The translations under genes and the position numbers were made by a program. The notes under the pieces are model-generated. The model saw only the letters and a program-made list of their open reading frames with translations, did no database searches and was not told the DNA's origin. From Blautia sp. (GTDB taxonomy: Bacteria; Bacillota; Clostridia; Lachnospirales; Lachnospiraceae), in assembly GCA_021443885.1 (NCBI GenBank), contig JABUSW010000062.1, positions 1 to 43,558 on the forward strand: 43,558 bases of DNA. Reading direction: 5' to 3'. This document shows positions 1-8,194 of this stretch, one piece after another. Position 1 is the first letter of the stretch, and every line of letters starts with the position of its first letter.

Positions 1-54
1 ATTTCGGAAGCTACCCAGGAAAACATTATGCATGCAGCAACTCTGAGAAATTAG
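1..54 (+). CDS. Sugar ABC transporter ATP-binding protein (RbsA/MglA-like), C-terminal end only, truncated by window start
   Basis: Frame 1 reads ISEATQENIMHAATLRN-stop, typical of the RbsA/MglA C-terminus, directly before an RbsC-like permease with a GGAGG RBS. Confidence 0.75.
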   Translation: MSEATQENIMHAATLRN

Positions 55-69
55 GAGGAGGAAAAAGAG

Positions 70-1071
70 ATGGCAAATAAAAATAAGGGCAACGCTTTTA
101 CAAACAACCCGATCGTAAGAGCTATCGGTGTCCAGAAAATTGTAGTAGTTGCAGTAATCATTTTACTTGCAGTATTCTTCTGCATTAAGAGTCCGGCATT
201 CAGACAGTATCCCACATTGGTAAGTTTGTTTGACTATTCTTATTACATTACATTTATGGCAATTGGTGTAACCTTCTGTCTGATCACAGGTGGTAATGAC
301 CTCTCTGTTGGATGCGGTATGGTATGTTATGCATTGTTTGGGGGGAATCTGATTACAAAATTCGGCCTTCCGGTTGGTGTTGGTATGCTTGCAACGATCC
401 TTCTCGGCGTATTGATCGGATGCCTGAATGCACTTCTGGTAGCCGTTATGGATCTTCCGCCATTCATCGCAACACTTGGAACCATGATGATCACCCGTGG
501 TCTCGGGTCCATTCTGACAGGCGGTATGAGTATTTCCTGGCCGCCGGCAGCTGCTCCGCAGGGATGGTTCCGCAGCATTTTCAAGATCAAGGCCGGAACG
601 AAGATGATTCCCATCGGATTCCTTCTTGCTTTGTTCTGTATCATCGTAATGTCGATCTTCTTAAATAAATCCAGACCTGGACGTTATATCCTGGCTATCG
701 GAAGCAACAAAGAAGCAACCAGACTCTCCGGTGTAAATGTTGTGAAATACCAGAGCTTTGCATATATTATCTCCGGATTTTTTGCCGGCCTTGCAGGTAT
801 TGCTTATGCGGCTACATTCCAGTCCATTGCACCTGGTACCGGAGCCGGTCTCGAGCTGGATGCCATTGCCGGCGCTATCATCGGCGGAACTTCCATGACA
901 GGTGGTGTCGGTACCATTACCGGAACTCTTTTGGGTGTATTCGTTATGTCTCTGCTGAAAACAGGGCTCCCGTACATCGGATTACAGGCAAACTGGCAGC
1001 AGATCATTACCGGTATCGTGTTGATTCTGGCAATCTTCATCGATGTTCTGAAAAATAAGAAAACTGCATAA
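70..1071 (+). CDS. Sugar ABC transporter permease, RbsC/BPD_transp_2 family
   Basis: 333 aa multi-TM protein with GLPVGVGMLATILLGVLIGCLNALLVAVMDLPPFIATLGTMMITRGLG and AIAGAIIGGTSMTGGVGTITGTLLG motifs; RBS gaggagg upstream. Confidence 0.95.
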   Translation: MANKNKGNAFTNNPIVRAIGVQKIVVVAVIILLAVFFCIKSPAFRQYPTLVSLFDYSYYITFMAIGVTFCLITGGNDLSVGCGMVCYALFGGNLITKFGLPVGVGMLATILLGVLIGCLNALLVAVMDLPPFIATLGTMMITRGLGSILTGGMSISWPPAAAPQGWFRSIFKIKAGTKMIPIGFLLALFCIIVMSIFLNKSRPGRYILAIGSNKEATRLSGVNVVKYQSFAYIISGFFAGLAGIAYAATFQSIAPGTGAGLELDAIAGAIIGGTSMTGGVGTITGTLLGVFVMSLLKTGLPYIGLQANWQQIITGIVLILAIFIDVLKNKKTA

Positions 1072-1177
1072 AGTGATATGGACAGTTTCTTTCTATTGTG
1101 ATAAAATGTTCATATAGTGCGGCAAAAAATAATCACTGGATTGTAAACTATTACCAAAGATATGGACCGTTGGAGAA

Positions 1178-1191
1178 TGAAACGGTTAACA
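1178..1191 (+). promoter_or_regulatory. Candidate catabolite-responsive (cre-like) or LacI-family operator TGAAACGGTTAACA
   Basis: Matches TGWAANCGNTNWCA at 13 of 14 positions (mismatch in the central C). Lies between permease and binding-protein genes. Confidence 0.3.
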
Positions 1192-1227
1192 TATAAGAAA
1201 AACAAAATGTTCAAGGAGGACAAAAAA

Positions 1228-2295
1228 ATGACAAAAAAAGTTTTAAGCGTTGCATTGTGCGCAGCAATGGTTGGATCTCTGGCAGTTGGCGTTTCCGCAG
1301 CTGACTATTCCGGAACAAAAATTGAGATCGTATCCAAAGGCTTCCAGCATCAGTACTGGCAGGCAGTTCTGAAAGGTGCTGAAGAAAAGGCTGCAGAACT
1401 TGGCGTTGAAATCAACTTCGTAGGACCAAACTCCGAATCTGATTATGCTGACCAGGTACAGATGCTTGAGAGCGCTATCAACTCCGAACCAGGCGCTATC
1501 GCTCTTGCTGCTCTTTCTACAGATACATGTCTGGATGCTATCCAGAAAGCTATGGATGCTGGTATCCCGATCATCGGCTTTGACTCTGGTGTTCCAGGTG
1601 CTCCGGAAGGCGCTATCTTTGCAAATGCTTCCACAAACAACTACAATGCAGGCGCTCTTGCAGCAGAAGAAACATACAAAGTTCTGAAAGACAGAATCGC
1701 AGCTGCTGAAGGAAGTGTACGTATTGGTATCCTTGCACAGGATTCTGTTTCTGAATCCGTTGTACAGCGTGGTCTTGGATTCATCGACAAAATCGGTGAA
1801 CTCATCATCGCTGATGGTGGTTCTGTAAAACTGGAAGGTAATGACAAATATGTGAACGATGCAACTGTAGAAACATCTGATGACGCTACTGTTGTTATTG
1901 AAACACTTGTTCCTTCACAGGTTACATCCGAGCTTTCCGCTATCGACTGCCAGACTCTTCTGAACAAAGAAGACATCATCTGCATCTATGGCTCCAACCA
2001 GCATTCTGCTGAAGCTATGGTAACAGGTAATGAAAACCTTATGAAACTCGGAACAGGCGAAGGCCAGGTTATTGGTGTTGGTTTCGACTCCGGTGCAGTT
2101 ATCAAAGCAGCAGTTGCTGACGGAACATTCCTTGGCGCTATTACACAGGCTCCTGTAGCTATGGGTGCAACAGTTGTTGAACTTGCTTGCAAAGCAGCAG
2201 CTGGCGAAGAAGTAGCAGATGTTGACACTGGATGCCAGTGGTATACAGTTGATAACATGGAAGATCCGGAAATCGCACAGAACCTGTACGACTAA
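1228..2295 (+). CDS. Periplasmic-binding-protein-like sugar ABC transporter substrate-binding protein (RbsB/type I)
   Basis: MTKKVLSVALCAAMVGSLAVGVSAADYSGTKIEIVSKGFQHQYWQAVLKGAEEKAAELGVEINFVGP; start at 1228 preferred over ORF start 1162 because of the AAGGAGG RBS and signal peptide. Confidence 0.93.
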   Translation: MTKKVLSVALCAAMVGSLAVGVSAADYSGTKIEIVSKGFQHQYWQAVLKGAEEKAAELGVEINFVGPNSESDYADQVQMLESAINSEPGAIALAALSTDTCLDAIQKAMDAGIPIIGFDSGVPGAPEGAIFANASTNNYNAGALAAEETYKVLKDRIAAAEGSVRIGILAQDSVSESVVQRGLGFIDKIGELIIADGGSVKLEGNDKYVNDATVETSDDATVVIETLVPSQVTSELSAIDCQTLLNKEDIICIYGSNQHSAEAMVTGNENLMKLGTGEGQVIGVGFDSGAVIKAAVADGTFLGAITQAPVAMGATVVELACKAAAGEEVADVDTGCQWYTVDNMEDPEIAQNLYD

Positions 2296-2333
2296 TTCGA
2301 ATCTGAAATCGTTTTATCGTTTTGAATTTAGCA

Positions 2334-2360
2334 AAGCCCCGGAGTGCGTCTCCGGGGCTT
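2334..2360 (+). terminator. Strong hairpin AAGCCCCGGAG-TGCGT-CTCCGGGGCTT (intra-operon attenuator or terminator)
   Basis: Perfect 11-bp GC-rich stem with 5-nt loop after the binding-protein stop codon; downstream T-tract is weak. Confidence 0.7.
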
Positions 2361-2384
2361 GTTTAGCACAATGTTGGAGGCCTT

Positions 2385-3257
2385 ATGATACTGAGGGTTT
2401 TTCAAAAGGGGTTTAATTATTCACAGGATGGCCGGGGCAATCGGCTGATCTATCATTTACAAGGATGTAATATGCATTGTCCATGGTGTTCCAACCCGGA
2501 AGGCATGCCGCCGCAGGGTGCAATGATGATAGACCGGGACTGGCTGACAGACAGCTGCTGCCCCAAAGGAGCAGTGAAAGAAAAACAGCTGGATCGCAGG
2601 ATATGTGAAACCTGTGAAGAACTGCCTTGCGTTACCGGTATGCGTCAGAAAGGAATCCGGTTATCATACCTGGATCACGAAGTGGAAGATCTGGTCAGGG
2701 AGGCAGTGCAAAGCAGACCGATGTTTTTTGACGGCGGAGGCGTGACACTTACGGGCGGAGAGATCTCCCTACAGTTTGCCGCAGTACAAGAACTCCTGAG
2801 AAGGCTGGGCGAGGAGGGAATCCACAGAACGATTGAAAGCAATGGGTCTCATCCGAAAATGACAGAACTGCTTCCGCTGGTGGATGAGTGGATCATGGAC
2901 TTAAAGCATTATGATGAAGAGATACATAAGGAATGGATCGGTGTTTCGAATGCGCAGACGATTTGCAGTATTGCAGCAGCCTGTGAAGTGCATCCGGACG
3001 TGTTGATCCGTATCCCGCTGATTCCGGGTTTTAATGACAGACCGGGAGACAGTGAGAAGTTTACAGAACTTTTGCAGCGCTTTGCCGTAAAAGACACGGT
3101 TCGCGTTGAGCTATTGACCTATCATGAATTTGGAAAAGACAAATGGGGTCAATGTGGATTCGAATATAAGATGAAACCGGGGCGAATACAGGGAGAGACG
3201 GTGAAAAATATGGAGAATATGTTAAGATCTGCCGGACTCCATGTGGTTCGCACCTGA
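2385..3257 (+). CDS. Glycyl-radical-enzyme activating enzyme (radical SAM, PflA/PflC/YbiY-like)
   Basis: CNMHCPWC radical-SAM CxxxCxxC motif, GGGVTLTGGEISLQ motif, CCPKGAV/CETCEELPC cysteine cluster; directly precedes a GRE. Confidence 0.93.
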   Translation: MILRVFQKGFNYSQDGRGNRLIYHLQGCNMHCPWCSNPEGMPPQGAMMIDRDWLTDSCCPKGAVKEKQLDRRICETCEELPCVTGMRQKGIRLSYLDHEVEDLVREAVQSRPMFFDGGGVTLTGGEISLQFAAVQELLRRLGEEGIHRTIESNGSHPKMTELLPLVDEWIMDLKHYDEEIHKEWIGVSNAQTICSIAAACEVHPDVLIRIPLIPGFNDRPGDSEKFTELLQRFAVKDTVRVELLTYHEFGKDKWGQCGFEYKMKPGRIQGETVKNMENMLRSAGLHVVRT

Positions 3258-3471
3258 TTCATATGAGATAGATGAATTGCGAAGGAGATTTGCAAGGAGA
3301 GTTGTGCAGCAGCTTTACTGCTTTCTTTGATGCAGCTCTGCCATCCGCTGAAGGCTTTTTGCATGGTGCCGCCGGGAAATCAGAGATGAATTTCGTTCCG
3401 GTGTTTACGAAATGAGCAGGATCGGCAGCAGATCAAGGCGAAACAGACAGATACAAGACATATAGAAAGGA

Positions 3472-5874
3472 TTGAATATGGCTATGAGAATTCAGGAAAT
3501 CTATACAGCAGATGAGATCACAAAGCTTGCGAAAGACAGATTTGTGGAAGAACGAAGCCTGAACCATCTGGAGGGATGGTTCCTTGCCCGGGAGATCGCA
3601 ATGGAATGCGATACTCTTTTCAAGGAAGAGCCGGATTGTATTCGAATTGCGAAGACACAGGTGGAGGTCATGAAAAAGATTCCTTTGACCTTAGGGGACT
3701 ATCATATTCTGGCCGGAACCCAGGATGACGCTTTCGCACGTTCTTATGCGTTGATCAATCCTGCGTTTGAAGTAAGTTCTTTCTGCGGCTACTGTGATCC
3801 CACCGCGGTGTTTGGGGATATTGATCCCGTTGGAGATATCACTGCAGAGAGAATTGCGCATGTGAAAGATTATTATTCGAAGAATGCTTTTGCAAAAGCA
3901 CTGACCGCAGCCTATGCTCCGGCAGAACAGTATACGAAGGAAGCAGTCTTTTTTATCGAACAGGTGACAGGACATGTGATCCCGGACGTCCGCCATCTTC
4001 TTGAAGTGGGCGTCAATGGAGTTTTGGATGAAATCACAGAGAAACAAGGAGAAACGACAGATCAGGAGAAGATCACCTATTATGAAGCAATGAAGATTAC
4101 CATGGAGGCGATCCTGGTATTAGCTTCCCGCTATGCAGAGATGGCAGAGAAAAAGAGTGAGACCGGTGACGGAAAGGCGAAGGCGCATTTTGCCCTTATG
4201 GCTGAGACACTTCGTAGGGTTCCGGCACAAGGCGCAGAGAATCTTTACGAAGCATTACAGGCATTTGTATTGATCTGGCAGACAATGTGTCTGGAACAGA
4301 CACCGAATCCTTTTGCTTTTTCTGTAGGAAATGCAGACCGCATCTTTGAACCATACCGGGAAATGGAAGATTTGGACAGAGATATGACAGCTGCATTACT
4401 GAAGCATATGCTGGTATTTTTCAACGTTGCAGACAGAAGCTGGGCCATCTCCCAGAATCTCATCATTGGTGGACGCAACGCTGCCGGCATCGACCTGACG
4501 AACCTTACGTCGTATGCGTTGCTTGATGCTTATTTTGATATGAACCTGCCCCAGCCTATATTGTCTGTGAAGCTTCATAAGGGCACCCCCGATAAGCTTT
4601 ACCGGGAAATGGGTAGATTCTTCTTCACGCCGGGTGTCTTAACGCCTTCTTTGTTTAATGACGATGCACTGTTCGAAGTACTGGGAAGCCACGGTGTTGC
4701 GCTCAGCGACCTTTCCGATTATTCCATTGCCGGCTGTCAGGAACCGCTGATTATGGGGAAGGATAATGGAAATACCACAAATAGCTGGCTGAATCTCCCA
4801 AAGGTTCTGGAACTGGTTCTGCAGGGCGGCAGATCGGAAATCACCGGTGAGCAGATTGGAAAAACACGGGAAGAACTTGGTTATACAGACAATGCAGAGC
4901 TTTTGAAGAATATCCGGGAAGTGTATTACAAAGAACTGGATTTCTATGTGGATGAAATGGTGAAGGCAGCCAATGCGGCATCCTGTGCACTTAGTCTGTA
5001 TCAGGTGCCGTTCCTCTCTGCCATGATGGGCGGCATCGATTCCGGAATCGATATGCGTAATAAAGAAAAGCAGGGGACGCCTTATAACGGCAGCGGATGT
5101 CTGATCCATGGACTGAGTGTGCTGGCAGACTCCTTTATTGCCATCGATACACTTCTGGAAGAACGTCCGCAGGATGTGGATCGTATGCTGGCTGCTCTTC
5201 GCAGCAATTTTGAGGAAGACGAAGAAATGCATCAGTTCCTCCTTTCCTGTGATAAGTATGGAAATAATATCGAAAAGGTAGACAACGAAGCAAAGGAAAT
5301 CGCCATCAAGGTTTCGGAAATGGTGGCATCCAAAAAGAACTATCTTGGCAATCCCTTCCGACCGGACTATTCCACGCCTTCTACGCATCTGATGTATGGA
5401 TATTGGGTAGGTGCTACACCGGATGGAAGAAAAGCAAGAGAAATGTTGAATTATGGAGTTGACCCTCTGTACGGGGAGGCTTCCGGCGGATTGGGCATGC
5501 GCATGCTTTCCAACCGTTATCTTCCTTTTGATACCATGAATGGAGGTTATGCTTCACACTTTGGAATCAACCCGGGATATTTCCGGCAGGATACCATGGA
5601 AGGCAAGGGGATGGAGTTCAAACAGAAGATCTTTACCCCGCTGTTTTTCAATGAATTTGACAAAGACAATGTGTCGCCATTCTATCTGTATGTGAATGTA
5701 ACAACACCGGATATATTGCGAAAGGTTCTTGCCAACCCGAAGAAATACGCTCCAAGCGGTGTCTATATCGTGCGCATTCACGGAACATTTGTTAATTTCC
5801 TGGATCTGTCCCCGGAAATTCAGGAGGATATTATCAAGCGTCTGGATCTGGAATCCACAGCATTGCATTCCTGA
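3472..5874 (+). CDS. Glycyl radical enzyme, PFL-like family (candidate YbiW/PflD-type lyase or dehydratase)
   Basis: 800 aa; thiyl-Cys/Glu motif DYSIAGCQEP; C-terminal glycyl-radical-type motif IVRIHGTFVNF followed by LDLSPEIQEDIIKR; adjacent activase. Confidence 0.92.
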   Translation: MNMAMRIQEIYTADEITKLAKDRFVEERSLNHLEGWFLAREIAMECDTLFKEEPDCIRIAKTQVEVMKKIPLTLGDYHILAGTQDDAFARSYALINPAFEVSSFCGYCDPTAVFGDIDPVGDITAERIAHVKDYYSKNAFAKALTAAYAPAEQYTKEAVFFIEQVTGHVIPDVRHLLEVGVNGVLDEITEKQGETTDQEKITYYEAMKITMEAILVLASRYAEMAEKKSETGDGKAKAHFALMAETLRRVPAQGAENLYEALQAFVLIWQTMCLEQTPNPFAFSVGNADRIFEPYREMEDLDRDMTAALLKHMLVFFNVADRSWAISQNLIIGGRNAAGIDLTNLTSYALLDAYFDMNLPQPILSVKLHKGTPDKLYREMGRFFFTPGVLTPSLFNDDALFEVLGSHGVALSDLSDYSIAGCQEPLIMGKDNGNTTNSWLNLPKVLELVLQGGRSEITGEQIGKTREELGYTDNAELLKNIREVYYKELDFYVDEMVKAANAASCALSLYQVPFLSAMMGGIDSGIDMRNKEKQGTPYNGSGCLIHGLSVLADSFIAIDTLLEERPQDVDRMLAALRSNFEEDEEMHQFLLSCDKYGNNIEKVDNEAKEIAIKVSEMVASKKNYLGNPFRPDYSTPSTHLMYGYWVGATPDGRKAREMLNYGVDPLYGEASGGLGMRMLSNRYLPFDTMNGGYASHFGINPGYFRQDTMEGKGMEFKQKIFTPLFFNEFDKDNVSPFYLYVNVTTPDILRKVLANPKKYAPSGVYIVRIHGTFVNFLDLSPEIQEDIIKRLDLESTALHS

Positions 5875-5939
5875 CCCGGAGTGTGAGGATAAATAAGTAA
5901 AGAAACGGACATCAAAGAAGAAATACCAGGAGGACAACC

Positions 5940-6614
5940 ATGGAAATTTTACTGGATACTGCCAATATAGAGCAGATCAAAAAATATATGCAGCTATACA
6001 ACATTACCGGAGTTACCACAAATCCCACCATCATTTCCAGGGAACAGGAGAAGGATTTCTGGAAGCTGACCACAACGATCCGGGAGATCGTTGGCGACAA
6101 ACAGCTTCATGTACAGGTGACCTCTGACAACTGGGAGGAAATGCTGGAAGAAGCGGAAGCAATTCAGATAAGGCTTGGAAAAGATACTTATATTAAGATT
6201 CCTGCCGTTGAGCAGGGAATCTGTGCAATGAAACACATCAAGGAGGATGGAGGGAGAGTAACGGCTACCGCCATCTATACGCCGCAGCAGGCCATGCTGG
6301 CTGCCAGCGTGGGTGCAGACTATGTTGCGCCTTACTATAATCGTATGAATAACCTGAATGTGGACAGCAAGAAGGCAATCGGGGACATTGTAAACCTGTT
6401 TCGTCAGCATAATAAGCATACGAAGATCCTTGGCGCAAGCTTTAAGAATACACAACAGATCATGGATGTTCTGATGGTGGGCGGAGAAGCGGTGACGGTA
6501 TCCGGTGATCTGCTGACGACCATGGTGAAAAATGCGGTGATCGACTTCGCAGTGGATGGGTTCATCAAAGACTGGAAAAGCGTATACGGAGACAAAAAAC
6601 TGTATGAATTATAA
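5940..6614 (+). CDS. fsa: Transaldolase-family fructose-6-phosphate aldolase (FsaA/FsaB-like)
   Basis: MEILLDTANIEQIKKY, GVTTNPTII, YIKIPAVEQG (Schiff-base Lys), YVAPYYNRMN (Tyr as in FSA), GASFKNTQQI; 224 aa short form. Confidence 0.92.
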   Translation: MEILLDTANIEQIKKYMQLYNITGVTTNPTIISREQEKDFWKLTTTIREIVGDKQLHVQVTSDNWEEMLEEAEAIQIRLGKDTYIKIPAVEQGICAMKHIKEDGGRVTATAIYTPQQAMLAASVGADYVAPYYNRMNNLNVDSKKAIGDIVNLFRQHNKHTKILGASFKNTQQIMDVLMVGGEAVTVSGDLLTTMVKNAVIDFAVDGFIKDWKSVYGDKKLYEL

Positions 6615-6629
6615 AAGAGGAAGAGACAG

Positions 6630-8138
6630 ATGAGTAAATATTTGCTTGCCCATGATATCGGGACTTCCGGAAATAAAGCTACGCTGTTCTCTGTGGAAGG
6701 AGAAGTGATTCAGAGCAAAACGGTTTCCTATAATGTGGATTACCGGGAAGGCGGGATCGCGGAGCAAAACCCGCAGGACTGGTGGCATGCTGTTTGTGAG
6801 ACCACCAGGGAAATCACGAAAACCATCGATCCGAAAGATGTGCTGGCGGTTTCTTTTTCCGCACAGATGCAGTGTTGCCTGGTGGTAGACAGGGAGGGAA
6901 ATGTCCTTCGTCCTGCCATCATCTGGGCGGACTCAAGAGCGGAGAAACAGGCAGAACTGCTGCGGCAGGTATTTGATGAGCAGGAGGCATATCAGCTATT
7001 GGGGCATCGGATCAGTCCTGCGTACAGCATCGAAAAACTGATGTGGATCAAAGAAAACGAACCGGATATCTATGAAAAAACCTATAAAATGCTTCAGGTG
7101 AAGGATTATATCATCTTTAAGATGACGGGAGAGTTTGTGACCGATTATTCGGATGCATCCGGAACCAATGCACTGGATCTGGAGAAACGGGTCTGGTCCG
7201 AAGATATCCTGCAGGCGGCAGGCATCGATGCGGGAAAGTTACCGGATCTTCACCGGTCTATTGATGTGATCGGAACCCTTATGCCTGAGGCAGCAAGGGA
7301 ACTGGGGCTTACGGAGGTCACAAAGGTGGTATGCGGAGGCGGGGATGGGCCTTGTTCTGCTGTTGGGGCAGGCTGTATTGAGAAGAATCAGATGTTTTGT
7401 ACGTTTGGGACCTCTGCCTGGATCGGAGGAACCACCCAGCATAAGTTTATCGATGAAGACAGAGTGTTTTTCTGCTTTGCACATGTGATTCCGGACCGCT
7501 ATATGCCATGCGGAACCATGCAGTCTGCCGGCAGTTCCTATGCATATGTGAAAAACACCTTTTGTCAGGAAGAAGTGAAAAAAGCGAAAGAAGACGGCAC
7601 CGATTATTGGACACTGGTTAATGAACTGGCAGAATCCTCCAAACCAGGGGCAAAGGGACTCCTTTTCCTGCCGTACCTGGCAGGGGAACGTTCTCCGAGA
7701 TGGAATCCCGACGCCTCCGGAAGCTTTCTGGGCATCCGGATGTACCACGAGAAAAAGGATTATATCCGTGCTGTTCTGGAGGGAGTATCCATGAATATGG
7801 AGCTGATCCTGAAAGCTTATCGAAAGTATCTGCCAGTTGATGAAATGATTCTGACCGGGGGCGGGGCAAAAGGGGATATCGTTGCCCGGATACTTGCTGA
7901 TGTGCTGGATGCGGAGCTGACACGGCCGGATCATGTGGAAGAAGCCACATCGATCGCTGCGGCAGTGATTGCCGGTGTTGGATGCGGGGTTTATGAGGGA
8001 TTTGATTCCATTCACAGATTCTTGCGCTTTTCCGAACCTGTGAAGCCGAATCCGGAGAATCGTAAGGTGTATGAGAATGCAAAAAAAGTTTTTGATGCAT
8101 CCTATTACGCTTTGGAAAAAGTATATTCACAAATGTAA
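6630..8138 (+). CDS. FGGY-family carbohydrate kinase (xylulokinase-like)
   Basis: AHDIGTSGNKATLF, IIWADSRAEKQ, SGTNALDLEKRVWSEDIL, MILTGGGAKGDIVARILADVL motifs. Confidence 0.92.
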   Translation: MSKYLLAHDIGTSGNKATLFSVEGEVIQSKTVSYNVDYREGGIAEQNPQDWWHAVCETTREITKTIDPKDVLAVSFSAQMQCCLVVDREGNVLRPAIIWADSRAEKQAELLRQVFDEQEAYQLLGHRISPAYSIEKLMWIKENEPDIYEKTYKMLQVKDYIIFKMTGEFVTDYSDASGTNALDLEKRVWSEDILQAAGIDAGKLPDLHRSIDVIGTLMPEAARELGLTEVTKVVCGGGDGPCSAVGAGCIEKNQMFCTFGTSAWIGGTTQHKFIDEDRVFFCFAHVIPDRYMPCGTMQSAGSSYAYVKNTFCQEEVKKAKEDGTDYWTLVNELAESSKPGAKGLLFLPYLAGERSPRWNPDASGSFLGIRMYHEKKDYIRAVLEGVSMNMELILKAYRKYLPVDEMILTGGGAKGDIVARILADVLDAELTRPDHVEEATSIAAAVIAGVGCGVYEGFDSIHRFLRFSEPVKPNPENRKVYENAKKVFDASYYALEKVYSQM

Positions 8139-8154
8139 ACCGTTATCATTTACA
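8134..8154 (+). promoter_or_regulatory. Inverted repeat TGTAAA-N9-TTTACA (candidate operator)
   Basis: TGTAAACCGTTATCATTTACA spans the kinase stop codon and the gap before the GatZ-like gene. Confidence 0.25.
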
Positions 8155-8194
8155 GCATCAATATCATGAATGTTACATCAGGGGGACTGTTGTT

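Noticed and set aside
1162-1227. N-terminal extension of the sugar-binding protein ORF (MDRWRMKRLTYKKNKMFKEDK)
   Set aside because: Contains the RBS for the internal ATG at 1228, which begins a normal signal peptide.
4639-5388. 249-aa minus-strand ORF inside the GRE gene
   Set aside because: Antisense shadow of the GRE; composition (Cys/His/Ile-rich) not protein-like.
7239-8015. 258-aa minus-strand ORF inside the FGGY kinase gene
   Set aside because: Antisense shadow, no RBS or motif support.
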